This document shows, in pieces, positions 1 through 8,900 of a DNA stretch of 63,724 nt. Origin of the DNA: Pseudomonadota bacterium (GTDB taxonomy: Bacteria > Pseudomonadota > Gammaproteobacteria > Burkholderiales > Burkholderiaceae_C); the NCBI GenBank assembly GCA_021805825.1, contig JAJZEC010000012.1:1-63724 (forward strand). Direction: 5' to 3'. The notes beneath the pieces were generated by a model, which did not search any database, was not told where the DNA came from, and was given only the letters and a program-made list of their open reading frames with translations. The stretch's first letter is position 1; every line of letters starts with the position of its first letter. A program made the position numbers and the translations under genes.

Positions 1-127
1 CGCCGGCCTTGGCCACGTCGAAGGCCCCGTCGCTGCCGTTCTGCACGTAGCGATAGGGATGGTTGATGTCCCCGGGCACCGCCGTCGCGTCGTTGCCGCT
101 GTGGCTGACGAACAGCATGCGCCCAGG
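1..127. repeat. Left copy of a 127-bp terminal inverted repeat
   Basis: Bases 1-127 are the exact reverse complement of bases 63598-63724; the next base inward differs on the two sides (128 versus 63597). The repeat lies inside coding sequence of two paralogous lipoprotein genes. An exact identity of 127 bases ending precisely at both window ends fits the overlap left by a de Bruijn assembler run at k=127, not a transposon end. This is an inference from length and position. Confidence 0.9.
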
Positions 128-568
128 ATTGGGGGTGAAGGTCAGGTTGGTATTCGACGCCACCCCGCCCACGGCGACCTCGATGGGCAGCGCAGTGCCT
201 TGCGCGGCCCCGCCCAGCGAGCCCACCTGCACCGTGAGTTGCTGCACGTCGGGGCGACCGCGCGAAGGACCCAGGTAGCGATAGCCGGCCACCGGATGCC
301 CGCCGATGGTGACCTGCACGGCGGAGAGATTCGAGCCGAAGTTCTTGCCGAAGATCGACAGGTACATGCCATCGTTGTTCTCGCCACCGCTGGTCGGACC
401 CGACAGCACGTCGGTGTACAGAACCTCGGGCGCACCGCTGACCAGGCCGGTTGTCGTCGCGCCGCTGCTGCCGCCGCCACCACCGCCACCGCCGCACGCG
501 GAAACAATGCAAGCGCCGATCGAGACGGTGACGAGCAACATGAATACGACAAATGCACTTCGCAACAT
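1..568 (-). CDS. Surface lipoprotein with IPT/TIG-like domain, 3' end missing
   Basis: Read on the minus strand from ATG at 568, 189 codons stay open to the window edge, so the C-terminus is missing. A GAGGGAG ribosome site sits about 7 bases before the ATG. The N-terminus has a hydrophobic segment and a lipobox-like VSAC (Cys25), followed by a run of glycines, then an IPT/TIG-like stretch containing YLSIFGKNFG and YRYLGPSRGRPDVQQ. The last part (GRMLFVSHSGNDATAVPGD) resembles the entry into a right-handed beta-helix. It is a close paralogue of the gene at the right end, but lacks that gene's Thr/Ser linker and Ig-like region and has no riboswitch in front. A secreted surface or matrix role is inferred. 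Confidence 0.8.
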   Translation of the reverse strand, partial: MLRSAFVVFMLLVTVSIGACIVSACGGGGGGGGSSGATTTGLVSGAPEVLYTDVLSGPTSGGENNDGMYLSIFGKNFGSNLSAVQVTIGGHPVAGYRYLGPSRGRPDVQQLTVQVGSLGGAAQGTALPIEVAVGGVASNTNLTFTPNPGRMLFVSHSGNDATAVPGDINHPYRYVQNGSDGAFDVAKAG

Positions 569-919
569 TTCGAACTCCCTCGCGTCACGACCGATTGCCG
601 CCGTGTCCGATGCACGGACATGCAGCATCCCGTCGCCCGCCCCGCCACCGTGTTTCGTCTGGAGCCCGTCGGGCTCACGCAGGCCTAATGGTAGTTGCAT
701 AGGCGACCCATGCCGCCATGCCCGCTTCCAGGGCAAGCGTCTCGGCGATGCTCGACCGTCGTGCAAGCGCGGATTGCGCCGATTCCCGCACCGGCGAGCG
801 GTTCCGTCGCCGTGTGAAGTGCGTATCATTGCCCGGCGGCAGATGGACGGCGCCGCCTGCGGCAGCGCCGTCCGGATCCGGCATCCCCCGTCCCTCGACA
901 AAGGCCCGGAGCACAAGAC
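569..919. other. Gene-free divergent region
   Basis: This stretch separates the minus-strand lipoprotein gene from the plus-strand O-antigen ligase gene and should hold promoters for both. A perfect 6-bp-stem hairpin lies at 662-676 (GAGCCC-gtc-GGGCTC) without a T-tract. I see no convincing -35/-10 pair, no GEMM aptamer like the one before the paralogue, and no ORF with credible codon use. Confidence 0.5.
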
Positions 920-2230
920 TTGCTGAGCTTCCTGTACCCGCTCCTGACGCTCCTGCAGCCGGGCGTGCTGTGGATCTGGCTCAACCCCTACAAGCCGATG
1001 CTCATCGTCTCGGCGATCGTGCTCGCGTGGGGCTTGTTTGCTCGTCGCGACGAGCCCCGAATCGCTGTGCTGTCGCCGACTCCGGTACGGTGGATGTTCG
1101 CCTTCGTGCTGATCCAGGCCATCTCGGTGCATTACTCGGGTTGGCTGGGGATGATCGGCATGGTCGGCCGCTGGTACGTGTACCCGGTCTTTGTCGTGCT
1201 GTCCCTGCTGATGATCCGGGACGAACGCGATCTGGAACGCTATATCTGGGGCATGCTGCTCGGAGCCCTGTTCGTGATCGGCTACGGAATATGGGCGAAA
1301 TATTCCGGCTGGAACAGCGTCTGGCATCCCGGGGAACACTGGGACATGGGCGGCAGGGCGGGCGCCTACGGCATGTACCACAACCAGAACGATTATTCGT
1401 TCATCATTATCCAGACCCTGCCGTTCTTCTATATGTACTGGCGTACCGAACGCCGATTCCTGCCGCGCTGGCTGCTGTTCGCATCCATCCTCACGAGCAT
1501 CCTGGGCATCCTGCTGTGCCTGTCGCGCGGCGGCATGCTGGCGCTGGTGCTGGAAGCCTTCCTGGCGCTGCTGCTGACCACCCGGCGCAATACCAAGATG
1601 CTGCTGCTACCGTTGTTCCTGGTGGTCGCGCTCGCGGGCATCAGCTACCAGTGGAAGATGCGCGCGGAAAACCAGGGAAGCCTGTACACCTACAAGGACG
1701 CCGAGGATACCCGCCTCGATCTCTGGCACGCCGGGGTCGTGATGTTCGCGCACAACCCGATTCTCGGAGTCGGCAGCCTGCGCTTCGGAGAATTCGCGAA
1801 CAGCTACGTGAATCTTCTGCCGGATGACATCGGAAAGAACGCCCACAACACCTACCTGGACGTGCTCGCGTGCTCCGGCCTGCTCGGCCTGAGCTGTTTC
1901 GTCGGCATGATTGTTTCGACGCTCAGGAAGTTGCGGCGGCGCATCGCCGATCCACCGCCCGGAGACCGTCTGGAGGCGGCGCGCATGGCGGTGCTCATCA
2001 GCCTGCTCAGCATCCTCTTCCGCGCGCTCATGGACGCCAAGGAGTACGACTGGAGCTTCTACATGCTGCCGACCCTGGCCATCGCCGTGCACTACCTCGG
2101 CGGATTGCGCAGCCAGGCCGCGGCGGCGGCGGGCGATGCCGTGAAGGCTCCGGTGCCGGCCCGCGATTCGCCACGGCATAGCCTGACCCCGGGACGCCCG
2201 CGGGCGCACCCGGCGGGCTCGAGCCCCTAG
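920..2230 (+). CDS. O-antigen ligase / Wzy-type polymerase family membrane protein
   Basis: A 436-aa polytopic inner-membrane protein with roughly a dozen hydrophobic segments. Family hallmarks visible are the SRGG motif (about residue 199) at the start of a membrane helix and, after the large periplasmic loop, the AHNTYLDVLACSGLLG segment (about residue 309), typical of the Wzy_C/RfaL (PF04932) superfamily. Such enzymes join or polymerise undecaprenyl-linked glycans at the periplasmic face. The start is TTG at 920, with GGAG 8-9 bases upstream and no better ATG in frame. It is the only polymerase-like gene in the window, so it may serve the exopolysaccharide locus 35 kb away even though it is not in that operon; ligase versus polymerase cannot be decided from sequence. 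Confidence 0.8.
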   Translation: MLSFLYPLLTLLQPGVLWIWLNPYKPMLIVSAIVLAWGLFARRDEPRIAVLSPTPVRWMFAFVLIQAISVHYSGWLGMIGMVGRWYVYPVFVVLSLLMIRDERDLERYIWGMLLGALFVIGYGIWAKYSGWNSVWHPGEHWDMGGRAGAYGMYHNQNDYSFIIIQTLPFFYMYWRTERRFLPRWLLFASILTSILGILLCLSRGGMLALVLEAFLALLLTTRRNTKMLLLPLFLVVALAGISYQWKMRAENQGSLYTYKDAEDTRLDLWHAGVVMFAHNPILGVGSLRFGEFANSYVNLLPDDIGKNAHNTYLDVLACSGLLGLSCFVGMIVSTLRKLRRRIADPPPGDRLEAARMAVLISLLSILFRALMDAKEYDWSFYMLPTLAIAVHYLGGLRSQAAAAAGDAVKAPVPARDSPRHSLTPGRPRAHPAGSSP

Positions 2231-2249
2231 CCGCAGCAGGCCCGCGATC

Positions 2250-3074
2250 ATGACCAGAACCTCCCACTACATCATCACGCGCTTCAACCTTCGGGGCGAT
2301 CCGGGGCGTCCGAGCCCGGCTCTCGACAGCGATTGGCTGAACATGCGCCTGGATCTGTTCGAGAAGTTCTGCCTGCCCACCGTGCGGGCGCAGACGCGAA
2401 CCGATTTCAGCTGGCTGTGGCTGTTCGACGTGGAAACCCCGGGCGAGGTGCGCGCGCGTATCGAGCGCATGGCATCGACCTGGGAGCCGATCCGCCCCCT
2501 CTTCCTGGAGCCGGGCAAGCCGCAGGGTGGCCGGCGCGCGGTGCTGATGGCCATGGACAGCGCTCCCGATCTTCTCGTGACCACGCGCCTGGACAACGAC
2601 GACGGGCTGGCGCGGAACTTCGTCGAGACCATCCGCAAGCACAGCGACGTGGACGAAGCGACGGTGCTCGAGTTCCCCGCCGGCTACATCTGGAACGCCG
2701 GCAAGCTGTACCGCGACTGGCAGCCCCGCAACGCCTTCGGCACCCTGGTGGAGCCGATGCGCGGGGACGCGAACTACCCCTTCCATACCATCTACAAGGG
2801 CTCGCACAGCGAGAACTACAAGCTCGGCCGCGTGGTCTGGGTCTCGCGCGAACCCGGATGGCTGCAGGTCGTGCACGGCAGCAATCTGGAGAACAACCGG
2901 CGCGGCATGCGCCAACCGATGAAGGTTCTTGCCGGAAACTTTGCACTCCCTGAGTCGGTCTACCAGGAGGACGAGGGAGGCATCGGGCTCGGTCTCGACA
3001 TGTTCCGCAGCGCGATGGCCTACGCAGCGCGCCGTACCGCCGGAAGTCTCAAGCGCCGGATCCTGGGAACCTGA
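2250..3074 (+). CDS. Putative rhamnosyltransferase-like glycosyltransferase (PF11316 type)
   Basis: A 274-aa soluble protein. It begins with YIITRFNLR and carries WLWLFDVET (about residue 53) and TTRLDNDDGL (about residue 114). The last supplies the acidic DxDD-type nucleotide-sugar/metal site of the putative rhamnosyl transferase family PF11316. It starts 19 bases after the ligase-like gene and its stop directly abuts a possible alternative queA start, so these genes are probably co-transcribed. The likely role is cytoplasmic transfer of a sugar to a lipid-linked or surface glycan; the rhamnose specificity in the family name is weakly established. Confidence 0.7.
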   Translation: MTRTSHYIITRFNLRGDPGRPSPALDSDWLNMRLDLFEKFCLPTVRAQTRTDFSWLWLFDVETPGEVRARIERMASTWEPIRPLFLEPGKPQGGRRAVLMAMDSAPDLLVTTRLDNDDGLARNFVETIRKHSDVDEATVLEFPAGYIWNAGKLYRDWQPRNAFGTLVEPMRGDANYPFHTIYKGSHSENYKLGRVVWVSREPGWLQVVHGSNLENNRRGMRQPMKVLAGNFALPESVYQEDEGGIGLGLDMFRSAMAYAARRTAGSLKRRILGT

Positions 3075-3122
3075 ATGCGCAACCCGCGCCGCGCCGCAGG
3101 GCCGGCGCGGCATGCACCCACG

Positions 3123-4205
3123 ATGCACGACTCGTCCCTGTCACCGCGGCCGCGGCAGTGGTCGTTGGCCGACTTCGATTTCGACCTCCCCGAACAGCTC
3201 ATCGCCCAGCATCCGAGCGCGGTGCGCAGCGCCAGCCGGCTGCTCGATGCGCGCGGCGTGCTGCACGACCGCGTGTTCTCCGAACTCCCCGAGCTTCTGC
3301 GCGAAGGCGATCTGCTGGTGTTCAACGACACCCGGGTGATCAAGGCGCGCCTGTTCGGCGCCAAGCCTTCGGGAGGCGCAGTGGAGTTGCTGGTCGAGCG
3401 CGTGCTCGACGGCCACGAAGTGATTGCCCACATGCGCGCCAGCCGCAAGCCGGCGCCGGGCACGCGGCTGGCGATGCACGGAGGCTTCGAAGCCGAGGTG
3501 CTGGGGCGCTGGCCCGATGCCGCCGGCGCGCTGTTCCGTCTGCGCCTGAGCGGCGAACCCCACGCATTGATGCAGCGCCACGGCCACGTGCCGCTGCCGC
3601 CCTACATCACCCACGCCGACGACGCCGACGACGAGCGGCGCTACCAGACCGTGTTCGCCCGCGTGCCCGGGTCGGTGGCGGCGCCCACCGCGGCGCTGCA
3701 CTTCGACCAGGCGCTGCTCGAGCGACTGCGCGAGCGCGGCGTGCGCAGCGCCAGCCTGACCCTGCACGTGGGCGCCGGCACCTTCCAGCCGGTGAAGGTC
3801 GACGACCCGGCGCTGCACCACATGCACAGCGAGCGCTTCGAAGTCCCCACGGGCACGCTGCAGGCGATCGCCGATACACGGGCCGCTGGCGGCCGGGTGG
3901 TCGCGGTGGGAACCACCACGGTGCGGGCGCTCGAATCGGTGGCGCGCGATGCCGGGCCGCAGGCGCTGCGCGCACCGACCCGGGACTGGAGCGGGGAGAC
4001 CGACATTTTCATCACCCCTGGGCACCGCTTCGCGTGGATCGACGTGCTGCTGACCAATTTCCACCTGCCCAGGTCGACCCTGCTGATGCTGGTCAGCGCC
4101 TTTGCCGGCATGCACACCGTCCGCGAGGCCTATGCCCATGCGGTGAAGCAGAGCTATCGCTTCTTCAGCTATGGGGATGCGATGCTGCTGCGGCGGGCCA
4201 GGTAG
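3123..4205 (+). CDS. queA: S-adenosylmethionine:tRNA ribosyltransferase-isomerase
   Basis: QueA transfers and isomerises the ribosyl part of AdoMet onto 7-aminomethyl-7-deazaguanine in tRNA, giving epoxyqueuosine. At 360 aa it matches the family (about 340-360). Conserved segments include LIAQHP near the start, [14 protein letters not shown] (about residue 61), [15 protein letters not shown] (about residue 216), the TTVRALES segment and the C-terminal [18 protein letters not shown] chose ATG 3123 because family similarity begins just after it; ATG 3075, abutting the previous stop, is in frame and would add 16 basic residues. Its usual neighbour tgt is 17 kb downstream on the same strand, beyond the NRPS/PKS island. 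Confidence 0.95.
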   Translation: MHDSSLSPRPRQWSLADFDFDLPEQLIAQHPSAVRSASRLLDARGVLHDRVFSELPELLREGDLLVFNDTRVIKARLFGAKPSGGAVELLVERVLDGHEVIAHMRASRKPAPGTRLAMHGGFEAEVLGRWPDAAGALFRLRLSGEPHALMQRHGHVPLPPYITHADDADDERRYQTVFARVPGSVAAPTAALHFDQALLERLRERGVRSASLTLHVGAGTFQPVKVDDPALHHMHSERFEVPTGTLQAIADTRAAGGRVVAVGTTTVRALESVARDAGPQALRAPTRDWSGETDIFITPGHRFAWIDVLLTNFHLPRSTLLMLVSAFAGMHTVREAYAHAVKQSYRFFSYGDAMLLRRAR

Positions 4206-4245
4206 GCCGGGCGACCGGAGGTTTCGTGGGGCTTCAGGCCGAGTC

Positions 4246-4266
4246 GCCCCCCGGAGTGGGGGTTTG
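4246..4266 (+). terminator. Possible intrinsic terminator after queA
   Basis: C6 (4247-4252), a 5-base loop, then G5 (4258-4262) followed directly by TTT. The stem is strong but the T-tract is only three bases, so termination is plausible but unproven. Confidence 0.35.
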
Positions 4267-4292
4267 ACCAGATCATCTGGCACGCATAGTGT
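4264..4292 (+). promoter_or_regulatory. Candidate sigma70 promoter at the start of the island
   Basis: TTGACC (4264-4269, five of six to consensus), a 17-bp spacer, then TAGTGT (4287-4292, three of six). It lies just after the queA hairpin and about 60 bases before the methyltransferase start. The -10 match is weak. Confidence 0.35.
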
Positions 4293-4352
4293 TTGCGTCT
4301 ACGCGAAGGCTGGAAGGGGACGCCCTATGCGGACACTGGGAGTTCGCACGAT

Positions 4353-5171
4353 ATGGTGCTGATGAATAGGGCACACCACCTGCTGGATCGACTGGCGGAG
4401 ATGCCGGGAATGCGTGCCTGGATAGCGTCGCGGTATGAACGGCGCTTCGCTTCCAATACCGGCTCGAACCTTTTTCAAGGGGTATTCGAGACCTTCGATC
4501 AGGCTGCAGCCAGCGCACCTGCGAGTCGACCAATCGGCTACGACCACCCGAAACCGGCAGCCATGTATGGCGATCGCATGAGGCAAGTCTACGCCACAGA
4601 CTACCCCGTGCTGTTCTGGCTCAGCCAGTTGCTGCAGACCGGCGGACATGCGCTGTTCGAACTGGGCGGACATGTCGGCGTCAGCTATTACTCGTACCAG
4701 AAGGTTCTCTCATTCCCTTCCGATCTGCAATGGATAATTCACGATGTCCCGGCTGTCATGGAACGTGGTCGCGCACTCGCAAGCAATATCGACAGCTTGG
4801 GAAGGTTGCGTTTCACTCCGAATTTTTCGGAAGCGGCTGAGGCTGATATTTTTGTCGCCATGGGTGTCCTGCAATACCTTCCGGAAACTCTGGCGGATCG
4901 CTTGCGTTCTTTGTCAGCATTGCCCCAGGCGTTGCTCGTCAACTTGACACCATTGCATCCGGAAGCCTCGTATTTCACGTTGCAGAGCATAGGCACTGCG
5001 TTTTGCCCCTATCGCATCGATCGCGAGCAAGACTTTGTTGACTCGTTGCGTCGACTCGGCTACCGGGTGCGCGATGAGTGGGTCAACCCCGAAAAATCCT
5101 GCGAAATTCCATTTCATAAAAGCCGTAGCCTGAATCATTACAGAGGCTATTATTTCGAGCTTCAAGGCTAG
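4353..5171 (+). CDS. TIGR04325-type putative methyltransferase
   Basis: A 272-aa protein resembling the TIGR04325 (LIC12133-type) putative methyltransferases seen in surface-glycan loci. Visible features are YDHPKPAAMYGDRM (about residue 62), the LFELGGHVGVSYYSY region (about residue 100), equivalent to the glycine-rich AdoMet loop, and VAMGVLQYLPE (about residue 168). The ATG at 4353 follows GGGAG by about 12 bases; ATG 4362 is a close alternative. Third-codon positions are visibly more AT-rich here (many TTT, AAT, ATT codons) than in the flanking genes, which suggests acquisition by transfer. The substrate is unknown: it could modify a glycan or the NRPS/PKS product encoded next door. Confidence 0.7.
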   Translation: MVLMNRAHHLLDRLAEMPGMRAWIASRYERRFASNTGSNLFQGVFETFDQAAASAPASRPIGYDHPKPAAMYGDRMRQVYATDYPVLFWLSQLLQTGGHALFELGGHVGVSYYSYQKVLSFPSDLQWIIHDVPAVMERGRALASNIDSLGRLRFTPNFSEAAEADIFVAMGVLQYLPETLADRLRSLSALPQALLVNLTPLHPEASYFTLQSIGTAFCPYRIDREQDFVDSLRRLGYRVRDEWVNPEKSCEIPFHKSRSLNHYRGYYFELQG

Positions 5172-5979
5172 CGGGCTGTTGAAATACCGGAGAGGCCGCG
5201 CGACTGCGCCCCGATAGGGCCCAGCCTGAAGGGTTCGGCGCCTGCGGGCAGCCGCCGATCGCTCCCGCAGGCACACGAACGAAATGACAGTTATTAGCGG
5301 GACAGGACACTAGGTAGGCGTCGAGGTAGGGTAGCCGGCTGCCTTTCCAGTGCCCATCGCGCTCGAACTTGTATTAGTTCACGAATGCCGCTGTTTTGGC
5401 GATTCGCAAGCCGACCCCAAGGCAATGCCGCATCTACATTTTTCCGGAAATGCGCGGTCGAGTTGGGTGCTGCGGCCTAAGTTTCCGTCACGGCGTCGCG
5501 CAGCCGAATGGGGCCGTTGCGGCCACGCCTGAGCGACCCGGGCGCATTGCAGAGGATCCGGCGAAGTACATGGGACCCTTGTTCCGGGGGAAGCCTTGCG
5601 TCGGGCCGGGACTTAATATCGCGCCAACCATCTCGGCCGTAAGGGACGGCGCGGAATTTGTGGGGAGATTCGCCATCGCTGCATCAAGGACAACTCGATT
5701 CGTGCCACTTTTCTCACGCATGCCTGATGGCTGTGTGAGGATCTGCACACGCCTGGCGGTTCGCGATGGCCGGCGCTGATTTGCTCAACGTCGCTGCGGT
5801 GGCCGACCAACCGGTGTGGACGGCTCGCGCGCAGCAGCCCGCGGAGCTGGCGCATCTGGCCCAAGCACGACATTCGTCCGCACGGATCCGAACGCCAAGT
5901 CGGCCGGGTTCCATCTCGTTGACGCAGCGGACTAGGGCGTAATCCCCTCGTCGCGAACCACACAAAAGCAGATTTCCAA
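5172..5979. other. 808-bp stretch without a recognisable gene
   Basis: Short ORFs exist (for example 5396-5779 plus and 5613-6098 minus) but none resembles a family I know and their codon use is not like the real genes. The stretch begins with GGGCTGTTGAAAT (5173-5185), which resembles the ends of some insertion sequences, has a 9-bp-stem hairpin at 5240-5272, and contains GGGACAGGACAC near 5300. It may be the scar of an element or decayed coding DNA. The promoter for the NRPS-PKS operon should be in its right half; I see no clear -35/-10. Confidence 0.5.
5240..5272. repeat. Inverted repeat, 9-bp stem
   Basis: GCCTGCGGG (5240-5248) is complementary to CCCGCAGGC (5264-5272) with a 15-base loop. 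There is no T-tract, so it is either an element-end remnant or a factor-independent RNA hairpin after the methyltransferase gene. Confidence 0.5.
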
Positions 5980-8900
5980 ATGCAAGACTTCTCGCATCCA
6001 GCCGACGTTCCGGAAAAGGGGTTGACTCTCGAAGCTTCGCCCGTGTTCCAGGAGCGCGGACCCCTGTCCCCCGGACAGGAGGCGATGTGGTTTCGCAACC
6101 AGCTTTCCGGAGATCATCAGGCCTGCATCGTGCCTTCGACCTTTCGGGTCGAGGCAGGCCTGGAGCTTGACCGCCTCGAGGCCGCACTGCGCGCCCTGGT
6201 GCAGCGGCACGCGGCGCTGCGAACCCTGTTCGTCACCACCGACGAGGGGCCGGTGCAATGCGTGCTGGAGCCCGCGGCGGCCGCATCACGCTTCCAGTTG
6301 CTGCGCGTGGCCATGCCCGGCTCCCAGCCCGATGACCCGACTCTCGCGCGGCAGATCGCCGAACTGGTCGAACAGCCCTTCCGCGTCGATCGCGAATTGC
6401 CATTCCGCGTGTGCTGCATCGAGCTTGGCGATGGCGCGAGCATCATTGCGCTGCGCGTGCACCATCTTGTCTCGGACGGGCTGTCGATGGGCATCCTGCA
6501 CCGGGAACTGGCGTCGATCCTCGGCGCCGGCGGGGATGCGTCGGAATTGGCGCCCACTGGCGCCACTCTGCTGGACGCTGCGCGTCGGCAGCGCGCCCAG
6601 GCAGCCGGCGACGCCTGGGAGGCGCAGCGCCGGTATTGGCGCGACGAACTCGCGGGGGTGCAGGATCTGCAGATCGCGACGGATCGGCCACGCCCTGCGA
6701 GATCGGATTTCCAGGCTGGGTGCGTGCGCCTCGAGATCGACGCCGGGCCGGTCGAGGCCTTGCGTGGGCTGGCGCGCGCTGCCGGCACCAGCCGCTTTCG
6801 GGCCTGGTTGGCATTGTTCCAGGTGCTGTTGGCGCGCATGGCTTCGCAGTCCGATTTCGCGGTCGGGATCCCCGGGGGCGGGCGCCAGGATCCCGCGGTG
6901 CGCGACACCGTGGGCATGTTCACCAACACCCTGGCGATTCGACTGCCGCAGGGCACCGACGCCATGGGCTTCAATGCGCTCTTGCACGCGATCGACGCCA
7001 AGGTGCTTGCCGCGATCGAGCATTCGGACTGTCCCTTCGAAAGCGTCGTCGCCGATCTCACCACCGATCGCAGTCTCGAGCGAAATCCGGTGTACCAGGC
7101 CTATTTCTCCTTCGAGAACCTGCCGGATCACTGGAAGCTGGCGCTCCCCGGGCTCGAGGTCTCGGCGCTCATGCTGCCGCGCCTGCATATCAGCCTCGAC
7201 CTTTCGCTGAGCATCGAGGAGCACGCGCAAGGCGGCGCGACGGCGACCTGGCAGTACCGCGCGGATCTGTTCGACGAAGCGAGCGTGGAGCGCATGGCGC
7301 GACGCTTCGGGGTGCTGTTGCGCTCGGTGGTGGCGGCTCCCGAGGCGCCGCTCGGGGATCTGGCGTGGTACGACGAGGCGGAGCGCCGGCAGGTGCTGTC
7401 GACGTGGAGCGTCAACGAGGTGGACTACCGCATCAACGGAGGCGTCGCATCGTGGTTGCGTGCACGCGCCGATGCCATGCCGGAGGCGACGGCGCTGGTG
7501 TTCGGCGACGTATCGATGTCGTATCGCGAACTCGACCGCCTGTCGGAGCATTGGGCGGTGCGCCTGCGCGGGGCGGGCGTGGGGCCGGAGGTCATCGTCG
7601 GGTTGGGGATGCGGCGCAGCTTCGGGCTGGTGGTGGGGCTTCTCGCCATCGTGAAGGCGGGCGGGGCGTTCATGTCGCTGGATCCCGACTATCCGGCGCA
7701 GCGCCTGCGCCAGATGCTGGAGGACGCGGACGCGTCGGTGCTGCTGAGCGATGCGGGCAGTGCGCAGGTGTTCGCCGAGCTGGCGCCGGCCGCGCGGGTG
7801 CTGGTGGTCGAGGCCGACGGCGGCCCGGTGCCCGAAGGGGCGGCGCAGCGTCTGACCGACGAGGCGGGCCCGGAGGATCTGGCCTACGTGATCTTTACCT
7901 CGGGCTCGACAGGGCGGCCCAAGGGGGCGATGAATCTGCAGCGGGGCCTGGCCAACGATCTGCTCTGGTACCACCGCGTGCTGGGCTTCCGGCCCGAGGA
8001 TCGGGTGCTGCAGCTGACGTCGATCAGCTTCGACGCATCGATCTGGCAGATCCTGGCCACGCTGGCCTTTGGCGCTACGGTGGTGCTGCCGCCGCCGGGG
8101 TTGGCGCGCGATGTCGATGCGCTGGCGCGGGAGATCAGACGCAGCGGCATCACGCTTCTCTACCTCGTGCCGTCACAGCTGCGCGCGTTGCTGACGGTTC
8201 CCGGGTTCCAGGCGCCGGTTCCGCTGCGGTACATGCTGTGTGGAGGCGAGGCGCTGGAGAGCGAGTTGGCCGGCCAGTTCCTGCAGGCCTTCCCCGGCGT
8301 CGGTCTGGGCAATTTCTATGGTCCGAGCGAGGCGAGTTGCGACAGTGCGTGGCAGGACGTGAGCCTGCCGCTGGAGCCGCGGGCTATCGTGCCCATCGGG
8401 CGGCCGACGGCCAACGTGAAGTTGTACGTGCTGGACGAGGGGGGGCGGCCGCTGCCCAGCGGGGTGGCCGGAGAGCTGTATGTCGGCGGCGTCGGGGTGG
8501 GCCGAGGCTACCTCAAGCGCCCGGAACTGACGGCCGAGCGCTTCGTGAGCGATCCGTGGAGCGAGGGCGGGAGGCTGTACCGCACCGGCGACCGGGTGCG
8601 CTGGCTGGGCGACGGGCGCCTGGAATTCCTCGGGCGCCTGGACACGCAGGTCAAGCTGCGGGGTCAGCGCGTCGAGCTGGGGGAGATCGAAGCCGCGCTG
8701 CGTGCCTGCGCGGGGGTGCGCGAGGCGGCGGTGGTTGCGCACGGACAAGCGCAGGCCCTGGCGCTGGTGGCCTATGTGGTGGCCCCGGGGGTCGGGGTCA
8801 AGGCGGTACGCGACGAACTGGGGGCGGGGCTGCCCGCGTACATGGTGCCGCAGCATTTCGTGGAGCTGGATGCGTTGCCGCGCCTGCCCAACGGCAAGCT

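Noticed and set aside
1-127. Reading the identical inverted ends as transposon terminal repeats
   Set aside because: The repeats lie inside paralogous coding sequence, are exactly 127 bases and stop at the window edges; an assembly overlap explains them better.
3075-3122. Upstream queA start directly abutting the preceding stop
   Set aside because: It adds 16 Arg/Ala-rich residues not expected in QueA; ATG 3123 fits the family start better, though coupling cannot be excluded.
5396-5779. 127-codon plus-strand ORF in the gene-free stretch
   Set aside because: No family resemblance, no ribosome site, and codon use unlike the real genes; treated as non-coding.
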